From the NCBI GenBank assembly GCA_030158125.1, contig JAOATL010000022.1, positions 50,405 through 114,404 of the forward strand: a DNA stretch of 64,000 nt, in the 5' to 3' direction. The position numbers and the translations under genes were made by a program. The notes under the pieces are model-generated. The model had not been told where the DNA came from, did no database searches, and saw only the letters and a list, made by a program, of their open reading frames with translations. The stretch is from Limnohabitans sp. (GTDB lineage Bacteria; Pseudomonadota; Gammaproteobacteria; Burkholderiales; Burkholderiaceae_C). Shown one piece after another: positions 37,556 through 46,834 of this stretch (positions are counted from its first letter, which is position 1; each line of letters begins with the position of its first letter).

Positions 37556-38500
37556 ATGAACGCACGCACTGAACCCGAACTGTTGCATCACCTCAGCAAC
37601 GCCCACCTTGATGCCTTAGAAGAAGAAACCATCTTCATCCTGCGCGAAGTTGCTGCGGCTTTTGAGCGCCCCACCCTTTTATTTTCTGGTGGCAAAGACT
37701 CCTTGGTGATGCTCAAGTGCGCTGAAAAAGCCTTTGTCGACACCCAAAAAGGCGGGCGCATTCCCTACCCCTTGCTGATGATTGATACCGGCCACAACTT
37801 CAAGGAAGTGACGGAATTTCGTGACTTCCGTGCCAACGAATTGGGCGCAGATCTCATCGTGCGAAGTGTGGAAGACTCCATGAAACGAGGCACGGTGCGC
37901 TTGGCCCATCCTGGCGAGTCACGCAACGTGCACCAGTCGGTTACCTTGCTGGAAGCCATTGAAGAATTCAAGTTCGATGCCCTCATTGGCGGCGCACGTC
38001 GAGACGAAGAAAAAGCCCGCGCCAAAGAACGCATCTTCAGCCACCGCGACAGCTTTGGCCAATGGCAGCCCAAATCTCAACGCCCCGAGTTGTGGTCTTT
38101 GTTCAACACCAAATTGCAACCCGGCGAGCACTTTCGCGTGTTCCCCATTTCCAACTGGACCGAGCTCGATGTGTGGCAGTACATTGCCCGCGAAAACATC
38201 GCGCTGCCTTCCATCTACTACACACACAAACGTGAAGTGGTTGACCGCCGAGGTTTGTTGGTGCCCGTCACAGAACTCACGCCGCCCAAAGATGGCGAAC
38301 AAGTTGAAGTGCGCGATGTGCGCTTCCGCACCGTGGGCGACATCACCTGCACTTGCCCCGTAGAAAGCAAGGCTGCCACCCCCGAAGAAATTGTGATTGA
38401 AACATTGGCCGCCGAAGTGAGCGAACGCGGCGCCACGCGCATGGACGACAAGACCTCAGACGCCTCCATGGAAAAACGTAAAAAAGACGGATATTTCTAA
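37556..38500 (+). CDS. cysD: Sulfate adenylyltransferase subunit 2
   Basis: A 314-residue ATP-pyrophosphatase-family protein, which with CysN forms APS from ATP and sulfate. LFSGGKDSLVML (about residues 42-53) is the PP-loop. GGARRDEEKARAKERIFS and WTELDVWQYIARE are typical. The ATG at 37556 starts 13 bp after cysH. The open frame extends upstream in a different reading of cysH, which is not part of the protein. Its stop overlaps the cysN start by one base. Confidence 0.96.
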   Translation: MNARTEPELLHHLSNAHLDALEEETIFILREVAAAFERPTLLFSGGKDSLVMLKCAEKAFVDTQKGGRIPYPLLMIDTGHNFKEVTEFRDFRANELGADLIVRSVEDSMKRGTVRLAHPGESRNVHQSVTLLEAIEEFKFDALIGGARRDEEKARAKERIFSHRDSFGQWQPKSQRPELWSLFNTKLQPGEHFRVFPISNWTELDVWQYIARENIALPSIYYTHKREVVDRRGLLVPVTELTPPKDGEQVEVRDVRFRTVGDITCTCPVESKAATPEEIVIETLAAEVSERGATRMDDKTSDASMEKRKKDGYF

Positions 38501-39816
38501 TGACCACGATTGCCAACTTAGTCGCTGCCATGAACACAGCCCCCCTTTTCGCGCCCAATGCCAACGCTTTGAAATTCATCACCTGCGGCTCGGTCGACGA
38601 CGGCAAGAGCACCCTCATTGGCCGCCTGCTGGTCGACACCAAAGCTGTGTTGCAAGATCACCTGGCAGGCGTGCAACGCCAAGGTGAAACCGATTTGGCC
38701 TTGCTCACCGATGGCTTGTCGGCAGAACGTGAGCAAGGCATCACCATCGATGTGGCCTACCGATACTTCAGCACCGAAACGCGCAAATTCATCATTGGCG
38801 ATGCGCCAGGTCACGAGCAATACACCCGCAACATGGTGACCGCGGCGTCCAGTGCAGACGCTGCTGTGGTGTTGGTCGACGCCACCAAACTCGATTGGCA
38901 CGATGCCCAACTCAGCCTATTGCCCCAAACCCGCCGTCACAGCCTGCTGTTGAAGTTACTGCGTGTGCCATCTGTTGTGTTTGCCATCAACAAGCTAGAT
39001 GCCGTTGAAGACGCTGCGTTGGCTTATCAAAACATTCAAGGTGCCTTGGCAAAATTTGCCACCGAAGCCGGCATCAACGTCAAAGCTTGGGTGCCCGTGT
39101 CTGCCCTCAAAGGCTGGAACGTGGTTGACAGTCAAGACAACTGGTGCGGCTACACCGGCCCCAGCTTGTTGCAAATTTTGGAAACATTGCCCAGCACACC
39201 GGCAGAGGCCGATGTGGCCATGAGTTTTCCCGTTCAATGGGTTGAAAAATTTCACGACTCCAACGTGACGCACCAGGGTCGCCGTGTCTTCTGGGGGCGT
39301 GTGGCCACCGGCACCTTGAGCGTGGGTCAAAGCGTCAAAGTATTTCCTAGCGGTCAAACGGCCACAGTAGCTCAGGTCCTTTCAGCCACTCGTCAAGAGA
39401 AAACCAATGTCACAGGCCAAAGCGCTGGCCTGGTACTCGACCGAGAAGTCGATGTGTCGCGTGGCGATTGGGTGGTGGCCGCAGACGCCGGTTTTGAAGG
39501 CCAGCGACAAATTGACGCCACCGTGTCCTGGATGGACGACGAGCCCTTGGTGGCTGGCCGCCTTTACTGGGCTTTGCATGGCCACCGTTGGGTCAAGGCC
39601 AAAGTTCAGCGCGTGGTACACCGCCTGAACATCAATACATTGGCCGAAGAAGACGCTTCGGAGTTGCCTGCCAACGCCGTGGGCCATGTCACTTTGGCAT
39701 TCCAAGAACCTCTGATCACCCTGCCATTTGCACAGTCCCGCATCTTGGGCGCCTTGATTTTGGTGGATACGGCCAGCCATAAAACCTCAGGCGCTGTACT
39801 GGTGAATCAAGCTTAG
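38500..39816 (+). CDS. cysN: Sulfate adenylyltransferase subunit 1 (GTPase)
   Basis: A 438-residue EF-Tu-like GTPase that drives APS formation by CysD. The motifs are CGSVDDGKST (G1, residues 29-38), EREQGITIDVAYR (G2), DAPGHEQYTRNM (G3) and INKLDAV (G4). It lacks a C-terminal APS kinase domain, which is consistent with direct use of APS by CysH. It overlaps cysD by one base (TAATG). Confidence 0.96.
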   Translation: MTTIANLVAAMNTAPLFAPNANALKFITCGSVDDGKSTLIGRLLVDTKAVLQDHLAGVQRQGETDLALLTDGLSAEREQGITIDVAYRYFSTETRKFIIGDAPGHEQYTRNMVTAASSADAAVVLVDATKLDWHDAQLSLLPQTRRHSLLLKLLRVPSVVFAINKLDAVEDAALAYQNIQGALAKFATEAGINVKAWVPVSALKGWNVVDSQDNWCGYTGPSLLQILETLPSTPAEADVAMSFPVQWVEKFHDSNVTHQGRRVFWGRVATGTLSVGQSVKVFPSGQTATVAQVLSATRQEKTNVTGQSAGLVLDREVDVSRGDWVVAADAGFEGQRQIDATVSWMDDEPLVAGRLYWALHGHRWVKAKVQRVVHRLNINTLAEEDASELPANAVGHVTLAFQEPLITLPFAQSRILGALILVDTASHKTSGAVLVNQA

Positions 39817-39903
39817 TCCTTAGTTCTGCCTTAAAATCCACGTTTTTCGGGCGCATTTGTCCGATTACCGCTTTAGCCCTAGTCCTAGAACAAGCCAATA
39901 GTC

Positions 39904-40233
39904 ATGACCCACGTTGTTTCTGAATCCTGTATCCGCTGCAAGTACACCGACTGTGTGGATGTCTGCCCTGTCGATTGTTTCCGTGAAGGCCCCAACTTTT
40001 TGACCATTGACCCAGACGAGTGCATCGACTGCGCCGTGTGCATTCCAGAATGCCCTGTCAATGCCATCTACGCCGAAGAAGACCTGCCAGCCGACCAAGT
40101 TCACATGACCCAGCTCAACGCCGAGCTGGCCCTGTTGCCCACTTGGAAAAGCATCACCAAGCGCAAAGCGCCCATGGCCGATGCCGATGACTGGAAAGAC
40201 AAGACTGGCAAGCTCAAAGAGTTGCAGCGTTGA
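39904..40233 (+). CDS. fdxA: 7Fe ferredoxin (FdxA-type)
   Basis: A 109-residue ferredoxin with a [3Fe-4S] and a [4Fe-4S] cluster. The N-terminal half contains the cysteine pattern [18 protein letters not shown] and the second motif [17 protein letters not shown]-terminal helix of about 40 residues follows, as in the Azotobacter-type 7Fe family. It passes electrons in the cytoplasm. Its stop overlaps the next gene, a ferredoxin reductase, so the two are probably a redox pair. The cys operon ends about 85 bp upstream, and sulfite reductase is one possible acceptor. Confidence 0.95.
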   Translation: MTHVVSESCIRCKYTDCVDVCPVDCFREGPNFLTIDPDECIDCAVCIPECPVNAIYAEEDLPADQVHMTQLNAELALLPTWKSITKRKAPMADADDWKDKTGKLKELQR

Positions 40234-41258
40234 TTCAAACCGAAGCCTTGATCATTGGGGCAGGTCCGGTGGGCCTGTTTCAAGCGTTTCAGCTAGGGCT
40301 TCAAAACATCCGCTGCCACGTGGTGGATGCACTGCCCCAAGTGGGCGGACAGTGCGTAGAGCTTTACGCCAACAAACCGATTTACGATATTCCCGGCATT
40401 CCGTATTGCACCGGTCAACAATTGATTGACCAACTGCAACAGCAAGTTAAACCCTTTGCACCGCAGTTTCACCTTCAACAATTGGTGAATGAGCTCAAAG
40501 CCACTGACGATGGCCAGTGGCACGTGCAAACCAACCAAGGCACCGCGTTCAAAGCCGCCACAGTGTTCATTGCGGCTGGCGTTGGCGCCTTCGTCAAACG
40601 TGGTCTCAGCTTGCCGGGCTTTGATGAATTGCTAAATCAGCAAATCTTTTACGCGGCCCCCACCCCAACATCGTTCAAAGGCAAGCATTTGGTGGTGTTG
40701 GGCGACAGCGATGCCGCCTTGGCAGCCTGCGCGCAATGGCGTCAAGGTCCAACCGCGGCCGCCACCGTCACCTTGGTTCACAGACGAGATCAATTTCAGG
40801 CTGAGCCTCACGCCATTGAGGACATGCGTCAAGCCTGCGCCAATCAGGCCATGCGCTTTGTGGCCGGCCAACCCACGGGCTTGGTTCAAGCCAACGGCCA
40901 ACTCACAGGTCTCGAAATACTGAACTCTGAGGGCGATACCGAAGTTCTGCCAGCTGATGCATTGCTGTTGTGCTTAGGGGTTTCGCCAAAGTTAGGCCCC
41001 ATCAGCGATTGGGGCTTGGCCATGGAACGCAAACAGCTGCCCGTCAACACCGAGACCTATGCCACAGATGCAAAAGGCATCTTTGCGGTAGGCGACATCA
41101 ACACCTATCCCGGTAAAAAGAAGCTCATTTTGTGCGGCTTCCACGAAGCCACTTTGGCCGCCTTTGGCGCCTCAGCGCTGTTGCATCCAGACCAAAAAAC
41201 CTTGCTGCAATACACCACAACCTCCACACACCTGCACAAACTCTTGGGCGTGTCGTAG
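40230..41258 (+). CDS. Ferredoxin--NADP+ reductase, thioredoxin-reductase-like (type 2)
   Basis: A 342-residue NAD(P)/FAD oxidoreductase. [16 protein letters not shown] at the N-terminus binds [20 protein letters not shown] binds NADPH and [15 protein letters not shown] is the FAD-contacting C-terminal motif. There is no CxxC redox pair, which separates it from thioredoxin reductase and fits the FNR type 2 group. The start is TTG at 40230, overlapping the fdxA stop. A second FNR of another family is encoded at 30278. Confidence 0.9.
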   Translation: MIQTEALIIGAGPVGLFQAFQLGLQNIRCHVVDALPQVGGQCVELYANKPIYDIPGIPYCTGQQLIDQLQQQVKPFAPQFHLQQLVNELKATDDGQWHVQTNQGTAFKAATVFIAAGVGAFVKRGLSLPGFDELLNQQIFYAAPTPTSFKGKHLVVLGDSDAALAACAQWRQGPTAAATVTLVHRRDQFQAEPHAIEDMRQACANQAMRFVAGQPTGLVQANGQLTGLEILNSEGDTEVLPADALLLCLGVSPKLGPISDWGLAMERKQLPVNTETYATDAKGIFAVGDINTYPGKKKLILCGFHEATLAAFGASALLHPDQKTLLQYTTTSTHLHKLLGVS

Positions 41259-41268
41259 AATCCAACCC

Positions 41269-41295
41269 GTGGCTGCAAACGCTGTTTGCAACCAC
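41269..41295 (+). terminator. Hairpin between the ferredoxin reductase and the TPP riboswitch
   Basis: GTGGCTGCAAAC and GTTTGCAACCAC pair as a 12-bp stem with one G-T pair and a 3-base loop. It lies 10 bp after the reductase stop. There is no T-run, so it may be a 3'-end stabiliser or a rho-assisted stop rather than a classical terminator. Confidence 0.5.
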
Positions 41296-41297
41296 AT

Positions 41298-41382
41298 CCG
41301 CTAGGGGTGTTTTGGCTAAATGGCCAAGACTGAGAAAGTCCCTTTGAACCTGATTGAGGTAATCCTCGCGCAGGGAAGCTTG
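41298..41382 (+). promoter_or_regulatory. TPP (thiamin pyrophosphate) riboswitch
   Basis: The THI-box elements are present in order: AGGGGTG at 41303, CTGAGA at 41330-41335, TTGAACCTGAT at about 41344, GGTAATCC and CGCGCAGGGAAGC ending at 41379. P1 closes GCT with AGC, and a P3-like stem TTGGC/GGCCAA sits between. The aptamer lies about 85 nt upstream of the TonB-receptor ATG and would reduce its expression when TPP is plentiful. Confidence 0.93.
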
Positions 41383-41388
41383 TCTAAA

Positions 41389-41457
41389 CAACGAGGCAAA
41401 GACTCAATTGCCATCATTCGTTGAATGACCCAGCCGACCTGCCATTTCGTTGAAGGA
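41389..41457 (+). promoter_or_regulatory. Putative riboswitch expression platform with competing pairings
   Basis: CAACGAGGCAA (41389-41399) can pair with TTGCC-ATCAT-TCGTTG (41408-41423) or with TGCC-ATT-TCGTTG (41440-41452), which abuts the GAAGG ribosome site. The two partner segments are near-duplicates. The second pairing would hide the start region. This is by inspection only. Confidence 0.5.
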
Positions 41458-41464
41458 AAACGCA

Positions 41465-43579
41465 ATGGCACACCATTTGCCAAAACTCACTTGCCATGTG
41501 CTGCTGCTTGCCAGTGCATCGGCCATCGCCCAAAACAATACCGTTTTGGTCACCAGTCCTGCTGCGCAACAAGTGAGTGGTTTTGAAAACCTCAGCTTGC
41601 GCGAAGCGCCCTTTAGCGCCGTCAACATTGACAACGCCACACTGCGCGACCTGGGTGCCCAAAGAATTTCAGATGCATTGCGTTTGGATTCTTCTGTCAC
41701 CGACAGCTACAACTCACCCGCCTACTGGGACATGCTGAGCGTGCGCGGCTTTACGTTGGACAACCGGTACAACTATCGCCGCGAAGGCTTGCCCATCAAC
41801 GCCGAAACCATGATTCCCTTGGACAACAAAGAGCGCATCGAACTCTTCAAAGGCACCAGCGGTATTCAAGCCGGCACCAGTGCGCCCGGTGGCTTGGCCA
41901 ATTACGTGGTCAAGCGTCCCCCCAATTCAGTTGAAGCAAGCATGCGAAGCTTGACCCTCAGCTATGGCAACGGCAACAACAGTTCTGTTGCCTTGGACGT
42001 AGGTGGCCGTTTTGGCGAGAACAACGCGGTGGGCTATCGGGTCAATGCCGCCTACGAAGACCTCAACCCTTTCATTCAAAACGCAAAAGGCCACCGTCAA
42101 CTTTTGTCTTTGGCCATGGACTGGCGCATCAACAGCAACACCCGTCTTGAATGGGAATTTGAAAGCAGCAACCGTCAACAAATGGGCGTGAATGCCGCAA
42201 GCGTCACAGGTAACACACTGCCCTCGTCCGTTTATGGACAAAACAATTTCTCCAAACAAAGCTGGTCTGTTCCAGGCGTATTCGATGGTCTGACAGGCAG
42301 CGTGCGCCTAAAGCAGAAACTTGAAAATGGTTGGTTGTGGACCACCCAAGTGGGTGCGCAGCGCTTAAAAACAGATGACCGTTTGAGCTACGCCTACGGC
42401 TGTTATGCAGAGGGCAATTACGACCGCTTCTGTAGCGACAAAACATTTGACCTGTACGACTACCGCAGCGAGAACGAGCGCCGCATCAACGATGCGCTGC
42501 AAACAGAATTGACAGGCCAAATGCAGCTGGCAGGTTTGCAACACGACGTGAGTTTTTCTTGGTTGCGTCAGCGACAAATTGACAAGCTTTCACCCATGCA
42601 AGCCTACAACTGGGCAGGCACGGGCAGCTTGTCGGGCGTCAGCGACAGTGCTGCAGCGCCAGAGCCCTATGACTTGAACACCAACCGCCAAGAGTACTCA
42701 ACCGAAATCGGTGTCAAAGATCGCATCAAAGTTCATCGCTTTGCCGACCTGTGGCTGGGCTTGCGATCTAGCCACATTCAACGCGACAGCCAACGCACGG
42801 ACGGCAGCCGCGCGACACACGACGATCGCACCCTCACCACGCCATGGGTGGCCTTCAGCCACAAGCTGCCTTACAACGCCACGGGCTACGCAAGCTACGG
42901 CCAAGGTGTGGAAGCGCAAGTCACGCCCAACCGCAGTCGCTATACCAACGCTGGCGAGGCATTGCCGTCTGCCAAGAGCAGTCAAAAAGAATTGGGCTTC
43001 AAAGGCGCACAAGGTGCATGGCAATGGAATGCCGCAATGTTCGACATCACCCGCCCAGTGTGGGGCGATCAAGGCGCTTGCGAAGAAGACAACTCATGCA
43101 CCCGAAAACTAGATGGCTTAGCCCATCACAAAGGTCTGGAATTGGGCATGGGCTATCGCAGCACTCAATGGAAACTGGATACTGCCGCAACGTGGCTCAA
43201 TGCAAAACGCGCCGATGCGGTCATAGATCCGAGTCAAAATGGCCAAAGTCCTTTGAACGTGCCCTCAGTGGTGGTGCGTGCGGCAGCGGAATACCGTTGG
43301 ACACAATTACATGGTTTGCGGACTTCGGCGCGCATCAGCCACGAAGGCCAGCGCGATTTAATGGAAGGCGGCAGCATGACTTTGCCCGCATGGACAACGG
43401 TTGATTTAGCGGCGCACTACAGCACCAAGGTAGCAGGTCACGACACCGACTGGACTTTGGCTTTAGAGAACGCCAACAACCGCGTGTATTGGAGAGAATC
43501 GCCCAAGCAGTTTGGCCACTACTACCTGTACGCAGGCGCACCACGAAACTTGCGCCTCACGGTTAGAACCTTGTTCTAA
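41465..43579 (+). CDS. TonB-dependent outer-membrane receptor under TPP riboswitch
   Basis: A 704-residue outer-membrane receptor. A signal peptide (about residues 1-22, ending in SAIAQ) is followed by the plug domain with DALRLDSSVTDSYNSP, GFTLDNRYNYRREGLPI and ELFKGTSGIQAG, then a barrel ending in phenylalanine (VRTLF). GAAGGA precedes the ATG at 41465. The sequence resembles siderophore-type receptors, but the TPP riboswitch predicts a thiamin or thiamin-precursor ligand. ExbB/ExbD at 5670 would power it. No further thi gene is adjacent. Confidence 0.92.
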   Translation: MAHHLPKLTCHVLLLASASAIAQNNTVLVTSPAAQQVSGFENLSLREAPFSAVNIDNATLRDLGAQRISDALRLDSSVTDSYNSPAYWDMLSVRGFTLDNRYNYRREGLPINAETMIPLDNKERIELFKGTSGIQAGTSAPGGLANYVVKRPPNSVEASMRSLTLSYGNGNNSSVALDVGGRFGENNAVGYRVNAAYEDLNPFIQNAKGHRQLLSLAMDWRINSNTRLEWEFESSNRQQMGVNAASVTGNTLPSSVYGQNNFSKQSWSVPGVFDGLTGSVRLKQKLENGWLWTTQVGAQRLKTDDRLSYAYGCYAEGNYDRFCSDKTFDLYDYRSENERRINDALQTELTGQMQLAGLQHDVSFSWLRQRQIDKLSPMQAYNWAGTGSLSGVSDSAAAPEPYDLNTNRQEYSTEIGVKDRIKVHRFADLWLGLRSSHIQRDSQRTDGSRATHDDRTLTTPWVAFSHKLPYNATGYASYGQGVEAQVTPNRSRYTNAGEALPSAKSSQKELGFKGAQGAWQWNAAMFDITRPVWGDQGACEEDNSCTRKLDGLAHHKGLELGMGYRSTQWKLDTAATWLNAKRADAVIDPSQNGQSPLNVPSVVVRAAAEYRWTQLHGLRTSARISHEGQRDLMEGGSMTLPAWTTVDLAAHYSTKVAGHDTDWTLALENANNRVYWRESPKQFGHYYLYAGAPRNLRLTVRTLF

Positions 43580-44172
43580 ATTGATACCAGCGCATGACGA
43601 AGCATCAAAGCCGCTAACAAGCACATGGTGACGCCAATGATGCCGTCTAACACCTGCCATGCTTTGGGATGTGCAAACCATGGGGCTAGCCAACGGGCGC
43701 CAAAACCCAGCAAACTAAACCAAGTGGCGCTGGCAACACTGGCGCCCGCCACAAACCATATTTGAAGCGCCTCGGGTTGCTGCGCCCCCATGCTGCCCAC
43801 CAGCACCACGGTGTCTAAATAGACGTGCGGGTTAAGCAAAGTAAAGGCTGCGGCTTGGGCAATGGCATGCCAGCGGCTTAAATTCTCGCCCCCCTCAGAA
43901 GCTTGTAGTTGAGCTGGATGGCGCATGCGCTGAAGCGCTTTCCAGCCGTACCAAGCAAGAAATACAGCACCCAACAATGCCAGAGCCTGCGCCCATTGGG
44001 GTCTGTCACTCAGTGCCTGCGCCATGCCAAGGACACCCGCGGCAATTAAAACTGCATCGGCCAACGCGCAAAAGAACACCACACTGCCAACATGCTCACG
44101 CCTCAAACCTTGTCTTAAAACAAAGGCGTTTTGGGCGCCAATGGCCACGATTAAACCGAAACTGATGGCCAA
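43576..44172 (-). CDS. LysE/ArgO family amino acid exporter
   Basis: A 198-residue inner-membrane protein with about six hydrophobic segments. IGAQNAFVLRQGLRREHVG is the LysE/ArgO signature. It exports basic or other amino acids. The TTG at 44172 is the only standard start that fits; it leaves a short first helix. Upstream codons read IGPAFLQGLA in frame and suit the family N-terminus, so initiation at a rare ATT or ATA a few codons earlier is possible. Its end overlaps the receptor gene by 4 bp. Confidence 0.88.
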   Translation of the reverse strand: MAISFGLIVAIGAQNAFVLRQGLRREHVGSVVFFCALADAVLIAAGVLGMAQALSDRPQWAQALALLGAVFLAWYGWKALQRMRHPAQLQASEGGENLSRWHAIAQAAAFTLLNPHVYLDTVVLVGSMGAQQPEALQIWFVAGASVASATWFSLLGFGARWLAPWFAHPKAWQVLDGIIGVTMCLLAALMLRHALVSI

Positions 44173-44212
44173 GCCTTGAAGGAAGGCGGGCCCTATGAAA
44201 GAAGTTTGAATT

Positions 44213-45358
44213 TCAAGCTCGCAAAAATTGTGATTTTACTGTTTGATTCCGTATGCCCGGAAATAAAACACTTCCAACACGATCGAGCTCTAACCCAAAA
44301 GTCTCGCAGCAAATCGACGCAATCAGACTGTCCAGTGCTAGGGTTGGTTTCAGGTCTCGCCCCTCCAAAAGATTAGCAGGCGACAAGCCAGGCCAGTCCG
44401 CAATGACACTTCCACCACGCACAGCGCCACCCAACAACATTGCAGCAGCGGCCGTGCCGTGGTCTGTGCCACCCGTGCCATTTGCCGCCACAGTTCGGCC
44501 AAATTCAGTCGCAATCAAGACCACCGTTTGAGACCACGCGCTGCCCATTCCATCTCGTAATCCACTCACCAGGCCATCCAAGCCTCGCAGTTGCCTCTCG
44601 AGACGTTTATCTTGGCCACTGTGCGTATCCCAACCACTGGTTTCGATCATGGCAACACGCGGACCATCAGCTCGTGACAGAAATCCGGCAGCCACTCGAC
44701 CCACGGAAGAAGCATCCTGTTTGCCGACACCTGCTTCCATTTTTCCACCGGCCATTCCGCGTGCTTCCAAGGCAGATTCCCACAAAGGTTTCAATTGCTT
44801 GTCTGAAGCGTAAAGCTGCTGAACGCGCAGCAGCAGATCTTCTTTGGCCTGGGGTAAATTGGAAGGCGCAAAAGTGGTGACCTCTACAGAACCTTGCAGG
44901 GCCAATGGAATGGCGGGGGAAAATGCAACCGCCTCTTTTCCATGGCGTGGCAAGACGCTCATCAATCGATTCATCCAACCATCCTTCAGGACATAAGGCA
45001 AGATCCCTCCGGTTTCTAGAACGTTTTGACCATCAAAATGTGAGCGATCGCGATAAGGCGATGCCACTGCATGAAAAAACGTTGCCTCCTTGCGTTGGAA
45101 CATGTCGTTCATTTGCTTCAGTGAGGGATGTAAAGCAAACATGCCATCTAACTTCAAGCCAACTGCAGGATCGATGGCCAATGCGCCGCGTAACTTGGCG
45201 TACTGCGGGTCAGCGTAAGGCACCAGGGTATTTAAACCATCAGCAGCACCGCGCTGAATAATGAACACAAAACGACGATCTGTGTTGGCCTGTGCAAAAA
45301 GTATTTTGGGCACACTCAACAAAGTAGCAGCCCCCAGAAAATTTCGGCGGTCAATCAT
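44213..45358 (-). CDS. DUF1501 domain-containing protein
   Basis: A 381-residue protein. The N-terminal IDRRNFLGAATLLSVP is a Tat-type signal (twin arginine plus hydrophobic stretch). The body has DRSHFDGQN and GTDHGTAAAAMLLGG, which are DUF1501 hallmarks related to the alkaline-phosphatase fold. The family is exported and usually paired with DUF1800, as here (6 bp between genes). The function is not established; a role in surface or polymer metabolism has been suggested for relatives. Confidence 0.9.
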   Translation of the reverse strand: MIDRRNFLGAATLLSVPKILFAQANTDRRFVFIIQRGAADGLNTLVPYADPQYAKLRGALAIDPAVGLKLDGMFALHPSLKQMNDMFQRKEATFFHAVASPYRDRSHFDGQNVLETGGILPYVLKDGWMNRLMSVLPRHGKEAVAFSPAIPLALQGSVEVTTFAPSNLPQAKEDLLLRVQQLYASDKQLKPLWESALEARGMAGGKMEAGVGKQDASSVGRVAAGFLSRADGPRVAMIETSGWDTHSGQDKRLERQLRGLDGLVSGLRDGMGSAWSQTVVLIATEFGRTVAANGTGGTDHGTAAAAMLLGGAVRGGSVIADWPGLSPANLLEGRDLKPTLALDSLIASICCETFGLELDRVGSVLFPGIRNQTVKSQFLRA

Positions 45359-45364
45359 GTGGGA

Positions 45365-46708
45365 CTATCTCCGTAAAAATTCAGGCGACACCAGCAACAA
45401 TGCAATGGCTGAGCTGCCACTTTCTGCAAGTGCTATGGCGCGCGATGTTCTTTCGCTCAGCGCACCTTGCAATACAAGTGGTCCTAGTTTGCGAGCATCC
45501 ACAACAGCGTCGGACGACTCTGCAAGCCTTTGCGCTATTTCTACCCGTCGAATTAAGGCGTCGGGTGCGGCCCATGCGGCATCGGTATCTTGAAAACCTG
45601 CAGGCGAACCTGGACGCCAAACGGGTTGCCCCAACTGATTGAGCAATGATGTGACTTGGGATGCTTCAACTGAGCCTCGATTCAGGGCTCGCAAACTTGA
45701 AATCAGCCAATCCCAGGGTGACTTGAATTTTTGGGCAACTGGCTGCCAGGCCTCAGACGCGCCAATCAACTCGCGATATACGCTCACCAAATTGCCACCA
45801 TTTTGCAGAAAAGTATCCGCCAACCTCTGGATCAAAGCCGGCGGTGGACTGTCGGACACAAAGTGACGTACCAGTTTGGTCGCAATGTGTCTGGCCGTTA
45901 CTGGAGAAGCTGCTAAATCACGAATCACAGCGCGAGCTTGCCCCTCCCCCGTGTCACTGTATGTTTTGCCAAGAATCGTCCTAGCGCCTGGCTCGTGCAA
46001 TGCGGGTACAAATCTAAAGTTTGAGACACTTTGCTCAATCCCTTCGTTGCCAGGCAAAGTCCAGCCAGTCAAGGCCCGTGCAAATTCCTTGATATCTTCT
46101 TGCGTATAGCCGCTTCGCACCCCCATCGTATGCAGCTCTAAAATTTCTCGCGCTAAATTTTCATTCAAGCCTCGACCCCGTGCACCAACAGCGCTGTTAG
46201 GGCCAACAGATTGGGCTTGATCCAAATAAAGCAGCATGGCAGGATGTTGAGCCACCGCCACCATCATGTCTTCGAAGCGACCGAGTACATGTGGCCTGAT
46301 TGCCTCAGCTTCAAAACAGCCTGCAAAACCAACCATCAATAATTTATCAACAGAAACAGCAAAGTGGTTGGCCCAAAAATGCACCAAGCGCTCCACAAAT
46401 GGTGTTTGGGTCTGAAGTGCACTGGCGATTCGAGCACCGGCAGCCGCTTGGTAAATGCGACTGCCCTCTCTCAGATAAGCCTCGCGAATGCCACTGCGTT
46501 GCCCCTCTGGCGCTTGCCTAACGCCACGTTGCATCTCATTCCAGATACGAAGTTGCGCATGCGTTGAGGAATGGGCTTTCCATATGGCCGGCAAAGGCTC
46601 ATAGGTTGAGAATTGGGACAGTAACCAGCGCTGGGGGTCAGCGAGCACTTCGGCATTGGGTTGCGCCCCAAGCCCAAAGCGATGGTGTGCAATGGCGGAT
46701 GGATTCAT
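45365..46708 (-). CDS. DUF1800 domain-containing protein
   Basis: A 447-residue protein of the DUF1800 family. HHRFGLGAQP near the N-terminus, HFWANHFAVSV, NENLAREILELHTMGV and FARALTGWTL are characteristic. No clear signal peptide is visible. It lies directly upstream of the DUF1501 gene and they form one operon. The pair is common in Proteobacteria and Planctomycetes and its function is unknown. Confidence 0.9.
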   Translation of the reverse strand: MNPSAIAHHRFGLGAQPNAEVLADPQRWLLSQFSTYEPLPAIWKAHSSTHAQLRIWNEMQRGVRQAPEGQRSGIREAYLREGSRIYQAAAGARIASALQTQTPFVERLVHFWANHFAVSVDKLLMVGFAGCFEAEAIRPHVLGRFEDMMVAVAQHPAMLLYLDQAQSVGPNSAVGARGRGLNENLAREILELHTMGVRSGYTQEDIKEFARALTGWTLPGNEGIEQSVSNFRFVPALHEPGARTILGKTYSDTGEGQARAVIRDLAASPVTARHIATKLVRHFVSDSPPPALIQRLADTFLQNGGNLVSVYRELIGASEAWQPVAQKFKSPWDWLISSLRALNRGSVEASQVTSLLNQLGQPVWRPGSPAGFQDTDAAWAAPDALIRRVEIAQRLAESSDAVVDARKLGPLVLQGALSERTSRAIALAESGSSAIALLLVSPEFLRR

Positions 46709-46834
46709 GGTGGCAATTCTTCCAGACAGCCTTGCACTCTGCGTGTCTTTTTGGTGAAGATCAAGTAAAGAATGCCTTCAAATCATCCCACTGCATACTA
46801 GAGTCAGTCCTTCAAATTGAGCGAAAATCTAGAC

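Noticed and set aside
41269..41295. Terminator with certainty for the ferredoxin reductase
   Set aside because: The stem is strong but there is no T-run, so I list it only with moderate confidence.
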